Part shown: one piece after another, positions 36,863 to 47,204 of the stretch
Layout: each line of letters opens with the position of its first letter
Position numbering within the stretch: the first letter of the stretch is position 1
DNA from: Paulownia fortunei
Lineage: Eukaryota; Streptophyta; Magnoliopsida; Lamiales; Paulowniaceae
Reading direction: 5' to 3'
NCBI GenBank assembly: GCA_019321725.1
Contig: CM033115.1
Coordinates: 12,348,673 to 12,412,672 of the forward strand
Length of the DNA: 64,000 bases
Made by a program: the position numbers and the translations under genes
Notes under the pieces: generated by a model
The model's input: only the letters and a program-made list of their open reading frames with translations
Told to the model about the DNA's origin: nothing
Databases searched by the model: none

Positions 36863-38504
36863 GGCCGAAAATTAGAGGGATAAAAATTCTACCTTTAATT
36901 TTCGATCATGATGTTTAATAGGGGGCTAAACCAAAATATCTTTCAACTAATCAAAATGAGACACAAAATTCCAAAAGTCCCACTCTTAGTATTTTGTGTC
37001 TCATTTTGATTGGTTGAAAGATATTTTGGTTTATCTAAACTTTTTTCAACTTTATCCCTTTCATATCTTCTTAAAATATTTAAGGTTTCCCAAGAATTCT
37101 AAACTCTTGGCTTACCATTCTTTTTCAACCAACTTCATGGGCTTCTCCTAATAGACATTTTTTGAATTGGGTTTGGACTCAAAATTAAATCCTACAATTA
37201 ATTCAATTAATTATCTTAGTCCAAATTTAATTAATTAATTCTATTTAACTCACCTAATTAAATTAGGCCAAATTAAATAATTTAATTATTAATTGAGTAA
37301 ATTAATTAAATTAATTTATGGATTGCACAATTGATTTGATCCAATCAAATAATTGTTTCACTCTAATTAGGTTCCCTAATTTTATTAGATCCAATTAAAT
37401 AATCTAATTATTTAATTAAATAATTAATTCAACTCCATGAATTAATTTAAGCCCCAATTAATTAATCTCCATAAATTAATTGGATCCAACCCCTTGGATC
37501 AATTCTTAAATTAGAAATGTTATATCTCAAATTGTGTGTGACCTTTTAGGTTCACAACTAAGCTAGCAGTGGACTTGTAATATTTTCAATTTATGAATAA
37601 TAATAATTATTCTGATTAATTAATTCAATTAATTAATCCTCTTGAAATTAACTCCTTAATTTCAAGAACCTCACAAGTCATAAGAAACATCTAGAAAGTG
37701 TATCATGACTACTTAGACTTAGATGAAATAGCGAGTGAACCTATTTCAATTACGAGTATCATACATGTAAGGTCCTTTCATTAACTAATCTCCTGAATGA
37801 ATCTAGGAAGTGGATTAATAGTCGAAACCCTAATTGCTCAATAACTATAATTCCATTTTAAGTTTCAATGGCTCATGATGATTTGTTAGAAAACCCCTAT
37901 CTAATATTCATCTTGTCTTGGCCAAGAACTTCTAACTCATGAACTATGAGAACATAGGAGTTTCACTTGTTTTGTCAGACAAGTAACAGATCATTTGTTG
38001 ACCACTCATTAACCTCCATACGTATCAATTTAATATCTAATGTATTCCCTTTGTGATTGTCAGGCAATCAAAAGAGACATTAAAATGAAACACGACATGG
38101 ACAGGGCTATCATGGTGCCTCAAGTCAAAAAACTAATCATGTACTATCATAACATGGAAATTCTTAGTTCGACAAACAAGTTTCTAATTAAGAATTTCTA
38201 GTGGGCCTGTTTAGTGTACTCGTTCCCTAACAAGCACCCGTATACATGTACTAGCATCATTATGTTAATATCCATGGAGCGAGACATCATTCTCATGCGA
38301 GCATGCATCGTATGCGCGAGTCTATTAGGCTATTCGATGTCTCATCTCAAAAAACCCTTGATTGGGAACTAATTTAAGACCAAATCCATAGAGGCATATT
38401 AATCTACCTATTTTATTAATATGATTTGAAAAAGATTATTTTTACAAATACAATTGTATAAAAGGACACACAATCTAATTGGCACGCTGGACACAACTCT
38501 AACA
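36374..38504 (-). repeat. 5' LTR of the minus-strand copia element (2131 bp)
   Basis: On the minus strand it starts TGTTAGAGTTGTGTCCAG and ends CCTAACA. It is related along its length to 1685-3966 and to both LTRs of the 42983-52267 element. Contains (CT)n(AT)n at about 36823-36862 and a large hairpin at 36928-37032. Confidence 0.9.
36928..37032. repeat. 42-bp near-perfect inverted repeat (hairpin) inside the LTR
   Basis: 36928-36969 and the inverse of 36991-37032 match at 41 of 42 positions, with a 21-base loop. I could not find it in the other family LTRs in this window. It could be a tiny foldback/MITE insertion or a local inverted duplication. Confidence 0.85.
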
Positions 38505-40221
38505 CTCTCCCTCTTCCCCATCCCTCTCTCTTACACGCACACACAAACACTACACAAATATTGAATCATGAAATATACCATTAAAATTTTGCAATTTTGT
38601 ATTTGCATGTGCTTATGATGCATCATGATTCAAATTTTGCATTTCTCCAGTTTTAAGTTCTTCAAAAAACAAAAACAAAAAAAAGAAATTAGGACAAGAC
38701 TGATAATTTTAAATTTGCAATTACTAATTCTTGATTTTGTTTGGGCCCAAAGGTTTCGGGACTGCTAAGTGCTGGTGGCCGGTAGTGGTGTTGGGGTTGG
38801 ATGGGTAGGTAGGTGCTAGTGCTGGTTAATGAGGAGAGAAGAAAAAAAAAGTAGAAGAAAAAGAAAAAGAAAAAGAAAAAGAAGAGGAAGAAGAAGAAAA
38901 AGAAAAAGAAGAGGAAATTGGGGAAGAAGGAAATTATGAAAAATAAAATAAAATTCAAAATAAGGGAGAAAAAAGTTTAAAAAAAGATATAGTTTGATTT
39001 TTATTCATAGAAAATGAGCAAAATATTTTATAATTGAAATATAACTTACTCTAAATTTAATTCTTAACAAAGGAGTAAAATATTTTATAATTAAAACATA
39101 ACTTACTCAAATAAATTAAAAATAATAGAAATAATATGTAGTTTTTTATATTTTTTTACAAATGGGAAAATTCCTATAGTTATAAATATTATTTATGAAA
39201 ATAAAGTAACAATTTCAAGATATAATATATAAAGGCTTTTAATTTTAAAAAATCAACAATAATATTATAGTTTAAATTATTAATTATTGAAGTAAGTTTA
39301 AGAAAAGATGGTGTAATATATAGTTGTTCTCAATTTATAATTTTTAAAGGAGAAAAAATATATTTAAAATAGCAATTAGTAAAGTAAATTTTTAAAAATA
39401 ATTTACATAATATATTGTTATTTACAATTTACAAAAGTGAATAAAGATCTTTAAAATTAAAAATATTATTTTTAAATTAGATTTAAAAAAAGACCATTTA
39501 ATAGAAATTTATTTTTAATTTTTACAAATTAAGACTTTATTATTCAATATTATTATTAAAACTAATTAAAATTAAAAGAGCTTTTCTTTTATTTGTACAA
39601 ATGGATCAAAAACTTTTATAGCTAAAATTATTATTTATCGAAACAACGTAAAAGAATTCAACAAAGCATGAAGATTTATTTTTTTTAAAAACATGGGGGA
39701 TTTTTTGTAAAATTTTTAATATTATATTTATTATTCCAAATATTGTATGTATGTATTAGTCAATTTTAGGTGGAATATTCACTCAAAGGACACCATCACA
39801 GAATCAGCTTCGTATTTTCCGTGTGTGTATATTACCATTCTCGTTAATTGTTGACGGAATGGGGTTTTTATGCACACTTTGAATAACATGGGGAGTGTGG
39901 GGCTTTTAAGCTATTTTTTTAATACAGGGGTGTTTTTGTAGTTTTCCAAAAATAGAGGGAATTTGATGCATTTTACCCATTTTTTAACAATGTACTTTAG
40001 ATTATCATAGTGCTAAATATTATATTTATAGACATTCCTTTAGTGTGCAATTTGTATTTATGTACATTTGTTTGACTTTGGTATAAACACCGTATCAATA
40101 TATTGTTTTAATGTGCAGTTTATTTCCACAAACATTTGTTGACTATAGACATTATCATGTTTGATTATGTCATTAATGAGTATGTTAATTTGATTTGATT
40201 TTATCTATTTCAACCCAATAA
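38505..40221. other. AT-rich intergenic DNA with microsatellite and transposon-like end
   Basis: 38838-38940 is a GAAAAA/GAAGAG purine microsatellite (its reverse frame is a meaningless poly-Phe). 39021-39050 is repeated at 39079-39108. 39760-39980 ends GGGAATTTGATGCATTTTACCC, with text such as GGGGTGTTTTTGTAGTTTTCC, like the inner face of a MULE-type terminal repeat, but I found no partner. No gene. Confidence 0.5.
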
Positions 40222-40229
40222 TTGTTTAA

Positions 40230-40522
40230 TTGTAGTCCATATAAGCTTATAGGTCCAAGAGACCTAAATTATATTAAAGACTTGTTAAGCCCACGTTCCA
40301 ATACAAACAGGTATATATACTTTCCTCTTTTGTTAGCACTTATTCTCTTGGATATTTATTGGCTTAAAGTATCAAATGGGTCTTCTTGGGACAATTCTAG
40401 AGCCCTTCTAACTATCTGTTCATACTACAGGTTGGAACCCACATCCAGGAGTAGCATTCAAGGGATACTTATTGTAGAGGAGTAATTTCACCTTAGCTCC
40501 AAGATTGGTAACCCGCATCATT
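40230..40522 (+). repeat. Probable 5' LTR end of gypsy fragment
   Basis: Assigned because it directly precedes a PBS and contains a TATA-like box (about 40312-40320). The left edge is unknown and may be further left. Confidence 0.45.
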
Positions 40523-40540
40523 TTGGCGCCGTCTATGGAA
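40523..40540 (+). other. Primer-binding site of the gypsy fragment
   Basis: TTGGCGCCGTCTATGGAA, the common plant gypsy PBS (usual form TGGCGCCGTCTGTGGGAA). Confidence 0.85.
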
Positions 40541-40562
40541 AACCCCTTCCTTAGCACTGAGG

Positions 40563-42170
40563 ATGCAGACCATTGCAAAAGCAAGAAAGACTAGTAGCCA
40601 AGGAGCCAATGATGACAAAGTGAATCAGCGACCTCTGGTGGCCTCCTCCTAGCACCAGGAAACACCAACGAGACTAGAGCAACAACCCCCAATAGAAGAA
40701 GTGATCGGTATTCGCTTCACGCACACAGCATTGCAGACTCTGCTGGAGGACATAGCAACGAGAGTAGTAGATAAGGTGATAGCTCAAGCACCTAATTGGA
40801 CCTCATCATAACCTGCATTGCAAGAAGAAAACTCACGCCCACCAGAGGTAGAAGATTCATGTGAAGAATAAGCAGAGAGAAGAAGGAAGGAGATCCCATA
40901 AAAGGTAACTAGCGGCGAGTTTTGCTTGGGTATGCAACTAATGCCCAAGCCTATTAGGGTGGAGAAGTCTTGCACGACCCATCATCCCATGCTCCTAGAG
41001 AGCAATGCTCGTTCACTAGCAATGGTACAACATAGAAGGAGTCTTTTTCCTGCAAATATTTTGGCTGAACCTCCCAATAAGAGTAAAGACTTCCAACCTT
41101 CCAGAGTATGATGGAGCAAGAGACTTACATAAGCATCTGAATAATTTTTATGCCAAGGCAAATTTGTATGACATGAGCAATGATGAATACTGCAAGGTCT
41201 TCTGCATAACACTTGTTAAAAGAGCAATGAAATGGTTTAACCAATTGCTAACGGGATCTATCACCAGGAGGGAACAACTCATTGCAAGTTTCCTACATCA
41301 ATTTTCCATAAATAGGAAGTGTCCCAAGACCATAGCTCATATCTTCACGATAAAGCAAAAAAAGAGCGAGACTTTAAGATAATACATGCAATGTTTCATA
41401 GAAGCAGTTATAGGTACCACATGTCCATCATGAGCTCTTGGTAGAAATCTTGCAGTAGAACCTCCGCCAAGGAAGGCTCAAGGAGTCAACTAATGCAAAA
41501 CCACCCACATCTTTGGAGAAACTTCCATCTTGGGCAGAAGAAACACATACGCATAGAAGAGGTGGTACATCCATAAATGGGAGATAAGAGAAAATAGAAG
41601 AATGAGGTGAAACTAAATTTCAAGAAGGTAGAGCAACGTCAATTCAATTATTGCCTCTACACTCTCTTAAATGCCCTGCACACTAAAGTATAGCTGACTG
41701 CTCAATGGCAAGGCATAATCGAACCTCCCAGAAAGCTGAATGATAACCTTTAACGGGAAAAAGGTCATACACTCTAACAAGTACTACTGCTTTTATTATG
41801 ATAAAGGTCATACCACAGAAGAGTGTTTCCAACAAAGATAGAGAGATTCAAAAGCTAATTCAAAGAGGATATCTGAAATAGTTTGTTAACCAATACCCTT
41901 AAGTGGATCACTTACCTCAGGACCTACCTCCATCCAAAGAGTTACAATATGAACAACTAAGAAAGAGCTAAAGATAGGTATGTCGTCGAGATAACCCCAC
42001 CATTATTGGAATTAAAAATGTTATATCTAGGAGGCCTGCTGGCAGAGATGCAAGGAGCATGTTTAGAGCTTACAAGAATGAGTTACAGAAAAACTCCCAA
42101 GCCCCTCCAAAGGTTAAGATACTCTACTACACCCTAAAAAAGAACACGACAATAATATTTGAAGTGTAAT
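40563..42170 (+). pseudogene. gypsy gag remnant
   Basis: A possible start at 40563 (MQTIAKARKT...). The retrotransposon gag core spans about 41105-41420: YDMSNDEYCKVFCITLVKRA, MKWFNQLLTGSITRREQLI, QFSINRKCPKTIAHIFTIKQ, SETLR. Lysine-rich and degraded sequence follows, with a broken zinc-knuckle region near 41770-41840 (YYCFYY...CFQQ). Many stops. Confidence 0.82.
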
Positions 42171-42541
42171 ATCTCAACCCTACAGTTAGACACCATGCTG
42201 ACGCCATTGTTATCTCTATGATGCTAACAAATTTTCTTGTGAAGAGAGTCCTAGTAGATAGTGGAAGTGCAGTCGATATCATCTTTCATGATGCTTTCTA
42301 AAAGCTTCTAATGGACCAAACCCAAGTGGTTCCAATAAATGCCCCTCTCGTCGGCTTTGCTGGGGGTGTAGTGAACGTATTGGGAAAAGTGATGCTCCCA
42401 TTGACACTGGGGATACATGGACCATATAAATTTACCAAGCTTCTTAGATTTCTAGTGGTGAAGACTCCTTCAACCTACAACATGATCTTTGGAAGAGCTA
42501 ACCTGAATCAGTTCCAAGTAATTGCTTCCACTTCCATATGA
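42171..42541 (+). pseudogene. gypsy aspartic protease remnant
   Basis: VKRVLVDSGSAVDIIFHDAF (about 42240-42300) holds the retropepsin D-S-G. After one stop (42299-42301) the frame continues to 42541 (MDQTQVVPINAPLVGFAGG...TYNMIFGRANLN), the LxGFxG and IxGRxxL-type protease/RT-linker segment of Tat-type gypsy elements. Sequence beyond 42662 is not element-like; RT and integrase are missing. Confidence 0.85.
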
Positions 42542-42982
42542 AAGTTAAGTTCCCAACACCCATTGGGGTAAGAGAAGAAAAATATGATATACCAGTAGGT
42601 ACAAAATGCTATATCACCATGCTGAAGAAAATAAAGGGACCAGGAGAGAGTAGTGGCGGGCCCTAAAAGCATATGCGCTTCTTTCCACTTGTTTATTTTG
42701 AAAATTGAACTATGTCTTTTATTATTTTTTTCAGTCTGTGCGCTGCGTAAATAATTTATCTCAATATTTATATTAGTTTTTTTTGGGACTCGTTGTTTGT
42801 GGGAGATTTACATTTACAATGACTAGAAAGTTATTTAGCTAAGTCTATTACTACTCTCATTTACATTATTACATTATCTTTGCTTGAGCATATTGAATAT
42901 CCTAATTATGTATGTAAGAAGCTTGGTACACTCTGAGCTCTAAAAACTAATGCATAGGTAGACATACAAAAATAATATACAG
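42542..42982. other. Decayed gypsy tail and unassigned DNA up to the copia insertion
   Basis: Weak protease/RT-linker frames to about 42662, then AT-rich text with no recognised feature. Confidence 0.4.
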
Positions 42983-45149
42983 TGTTAGAGTAGTACCCGA
43001 TGAGCCAATTGATCTAGCCGTTCTTATACTCTTGTAAACCATTATTATTCATATTAATATCATTTAAATGATAATATTTATCTTAAATTCATCATAAGAA
43101 TTAGATGAAGTCCTTAGATCATACATAACTATGGGGCGTGGTTGCACATGTGATGACAATCGTGGAATATGCCTCTAAAGCTGTGGTCTTAAAACATTCT
43201 AAGTCAAGGATCAATGACATGGGACATCATTGATCCCATCAAGACTTGCGCATACGACAGAGGCTCAAAAGGAGGATGTCTCATTCCATGGGTATTGGTG
43301 TGGAGACACTAGTTTATATTTGTGGGTGCTTGTTGGGGAAGAAGTACACTAAACTACCCCACTTGAAAATTTCAAATTGAAAATATTCTATTGTTGAATG
43401 GGAATTTCCTCCTTACGATAGTGTAAGAATTAGTCATTAGACTTGAAGCACAATGATAACCTTGTGCATGACATATTGCATATTAATGTATTTCTCGATT
43501 GCATGACAATCACAAGGGATTTACATTGGGTGTAACATCTTCAAGTATGGAGTTAATGAGTGGCCAATAAATGATCTGTCACCTATCTAGATGAATAGAG
43601 GAATCTCCTTTGTGTTTCATTGTACTTGACTCTAAAATCCTTGGCCAAGGTTAGATTGAAATAGATGTGGGGTTTTCTAATTGTTCAAGTCAAACTACTA
43701 GGAATGGAAATATAGTTATTGAGTTAATGGGGTTTCAACTAATCATCCATACCCTAAGCTCAATTGGGAGATTAGATGATAGAAAGACTATACTTGCATA
43801 ATATTCAGAATTGGAATAGGTTCACACATTCACCTAAGACTATGAGTTATGATGCATTGCTAGGGGCTTCCCACGACTTGTGGATTCTTGGAATTACTGA
43901 GTTAATTTCAAGAGAATTAATTAATTAGATTAACTAATTAAAATAATTAATTATTCAATTATGTCACAACAATTGTGAGCCCACGACTAGCTTAGAGTGA
44001 ACCTAAGGGGTCACACACAAAACTTGGACAAGTCTATTTCTATCCTAAAAAGTAATCCAAGTATTGGATTAAATTAATTAATTTGATTAATTAATGGAGC
44101 TTAAATTAATTCAAGTGTGAAATTAATTTAATTAATTAATTACATTAATTGATTGGACCTAATTTGAGTTGGAAGCTCAATTAGAATATTTAATTAATTG
44201 ATTGGATCAATTAATAAAGATGTGCCTAATTAATTAGATAAATTAATTTAATTGATTGAATCAATTAAACTAGGGCCTAATTGATTAATTAGACCTACAC
44301 CCATTAGGTGTGGCCTTATAAGAAGCCCATTCAAAAATTAGATTGAGAATCCAATTCTTAGATAAAGTTGGTTTGGAATTTCAATTCCTAAGAGGTAATA
44401 AGGAAAAAAGAAAGTCTTTTTGAGATAAGGAAACTTCCTAAAAGAGTTGGAGATAAAAAAAGAATAAGAGTCCTATATGGAAACAAATTGTGGTAGCCTT
44501 TATTAGAAAACTTCTTGGACATTTTTTGGGGACTTTTGCTATAGATTTGTTGCTGGAAAAATTGAAAAAACAACCCTTCTCTTTTGAAGAAAAATAGTTT
44601 TATTCATCTCCAAAAATTCATCCCTTCTTTCTTCTTCAATCTCCGAAAGTTCGCCAACCTTTTATCTAGTTTAATTTTTGATTCAATTGTTGAATTAAGA
44701 ATTAAATTAAACACCTAAAATACTAATTGTTAATGTGTTCCTGTTCCAAATAAAATTATTCTAGGATAGAATTATCTAATAAAAAACTACTAACATAGAA
44801 TTCGGTTGTGAGTGGACATACAAGGTGTGGATACTATTAGAGATATAATATTTGGAATCCTACAAGCGAATAAGTTTTCAATCAAAGGGGTTTGAATTGA
44901 AGAACTTGGAGATTAATTCATGTTGGATAACAATTTGAATCATTTAAATCCCTACATTAGCTGAAGTGTAAATTAAGGTAAGGGTTTCTGAAACCTTCTT
45001 ACTTTAAGTATCAAAAGACGTACAACTGAGTAATTGCAAAAGGGTTCTGGGATTCAATTTTAATTACATATGATGTAATGTTTGTTTTGTTTTAAAAAAA
45101 AATTAAATTCTGCTGCATATATGTTTCCGAGGATGGCGCAAACCCAACT
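42983..45149 (+). repeat. 5' LTR of copia element
   Basis: Starts TGTTAGAGTAG and ends near AACCCAACT (expected CA mutated). Rich in TTAATTAA-type repeats at 43910-44300. Aligns with 50116-52267 throughout. Confidence 0.92.
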
Positions 45150-45150
45150 G

Positions 45151-45165
45151 TGGCATCAGAGCTAA
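45151..45165 (+). other. Primer-binding site of copia element
   Basis: TGGCATCAGAGC one base after the LTR; one change from the initiator-Met-tRNA-type TGGTATCAGAGC seen at 36361. Confidence 0.85.
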
Positions 45166-47200
45166 GGTTCGTGCGTTTCTAATACTTTTCAATTACATTT
45201 ATTTAATATATATGATAAATTAAACATTTATATGTGTGATTGATTGTGAATCAATTAATTTCTTTATTTGGGATTAATATTATTGATTGTTTTAATTGTT
45301 AAAACGTTTTAAGAAACAAGACGAATTAAGAAATTGGATTTCTTGATTCAGGAATTTCAAGATTTGTGAAATCTTGAATTTCTTGATCCAAAAGTTTCAA
45401 GATTTGTGAAATCTTGAATTTCTTGAAATGTGAAATAAAATATCAAAAAGGTTGATTTCTTGATCAAGAAAATTAGTTTCTTGATCAAGTTTTCAATATT
45501 TCTTGATAAGATTAAAAAATCAAGAATTCTTGATGAGATCAAGAAACCAAGAAATCAAGATTTTATGAAAACCTTGAATTCTTAGACAAAAAAAAATGGT
45601 CTGCCGACCACCTGATGTGTGACGTCGAGTGGGCCGTCGGTCACCTGACATATGGGCGCTGGGTCACCAGTCGGAACCCGACGTACGGGCGCCCAGCTAC
45701 TCGATGTGCAAACGACTAGCCATCCGACATGCGAGTGCCCAACCCACCCGTCAGTTGCCCAACCACCCGACATGCAACAACATTATTGGGCTTCTATCCC
45801 ATACCATCTCATTACGTAATTGTTACATGAAATTTATGATTTTTTATTTTAAAATTAAATGTTAATTTTAATTTTTGAAAAATTATTTTTCATAAAAATC
45901 CTAAATTTGAAAGAAATTGCTCATAAAGTAATCGGTAAATTTATATACTTTCATTATCATGTGATGGTTTATGTTAAGCATGCTAGTTGAATGATCATTA
46001 AGCCTAGACCAATGTGATTGGTTTAATTTTATGCATAATTGATTATTTTTGGGTTTTAATTAAAATAAAACCTGCAAGTTTCACTTTTCTCTGTTTTATT
46101 CTTGATGTACTTCTATATCCCTCCTATGTACTTGCCCTTGGAATTGTTCTAAGGCTTCTTGTAGTTTTAGCAAATGTAATGAGAGTAGAATTAGGTGGTG
46201 AGGTTAATCTTTTTGTAATTTGACGGATATTACAAGAAGATTAAATGAAAACGAAGGAAAAGTGAGGAATTAAGGCCCATGAATGTATGGGATACATTTA
46301 TGTAATAGATAAGTCTATTTGTATTTTAATTATCACCCTTAGATTGAGTTTGATCCACTTTGGCTCGAGTGGATCGCATAGGATTAAAGGCTTATGATCA
46401 TCTATTTATTTTAGTATGTATGTGATACATGTTGTGTTTATTTAATACTTTCTTATGATGTATGCTTGCCATCGTTAGGATAGTGAACATTAAATAAACA
46501 AAAAAAGAAAACAATGAGATCTTGTATAATAAATCTAGTATGACTCTTACTTGAAAATATTTCAAGTTGAGAACCTTTATTGGTTCGATATCAAGCATAA
46601 ATGGGCAGTATTGGATATGACCCAATCATCCATGCCTTTCATCAAAAGTAGTGGCAGGCCGATACGCTACCATATTTAGTCTATTGGCCATGAGTCGTGT
46701 GATGTGCTAAGTGTTGCCAAGCTGTGACCACTACTAAGCATTGAGATGCCCATAGGGTGGACTCATCTTTATCGTAGGCCATGAGTCATGGGACATTTAG
46801 TTGCTCCATGGCTAATATTTGATACTTAGTACCATATGGGCTCATAAAATTAGGATGTATGGAAGAGATGAGGCAAAATAGCTTGAGGGTTGCATGGGGA
46901 TGTAATTGCTAATATTGTTAGCTACCTTTTAGTTTTATTATATGGGCTCATAAAATTGGGATGTATGGCAAGGCTAGTTGGACCTTAAGCCCACTTGAAA
47001 ATTGAATTTCCTGAATTTCCATCTAGAGAATGATGGGATTTGAAGAAAATAGTGGGAGAAATTTATGATTAAAGACCATATCATAAATGGATATTAATTG
47101 AATGAATGCTTAAATTTCTGTCTCGCATAGGATAATGGTTATCACTAGTAATTTTATATAGGATAATCTAGACAAACAAACAATCTTACCGGCTCAATAT
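45166..47200 (+). other. Long untranslated leader of copia element with structured repeats
   Basis: 45355-45590 is a cluster of CTTGAATTTCTTGAT-like units containing two copies of a palindrome TTCAAGATTT-GTG-AAATCTTGAA. 45598-45780 is a GC-rich degenerate tandem repeat (CGACRTGCGNGCGCCCANC-like) in otherwise AT-rich DNA. 46014-47100 aligns with the leader of the inverted copy at 32878-31889. The gag coding region that follows the leader there is missing here: alignment jumps from leader (about 47130) to the zinc knuckle (about 47205). Confidence 0.75.
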
Positions 47201-47204
47201 AGAT

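Larger units (their letters stand above)
30468..38504 (-). mobile_element. Ty1/copia element (Angela-like, inferred), 5' half, with nested solo LTR
   Basis: Read on the minus strand: LTR 38504-36374, PBS, untranslated leader (36360-35842 continued at 32878-31889), gag, protease and the start of integrase, ending abruptly near 30468. A solo LTR of another family (32879-35841) splits the leader. Removing it restores continuous alignment with the leader of the copy at 42983-52267 (both have AATGAGAGTAGAAT just past the join). RT, RNase H and the second LTR are missing. Confidence 0.88.

Noticed and set aside
38689..38958. 89-codon frame rich in Phe on the minus strand
   Set aside because: Translation of a GAAAAA/GAAGAG microsatellite.
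45582..45865. Overlapping frames in the GC-rich leader repeat
   Set aside because: Repeat-derived, present on both strands, within a retroelement leader.
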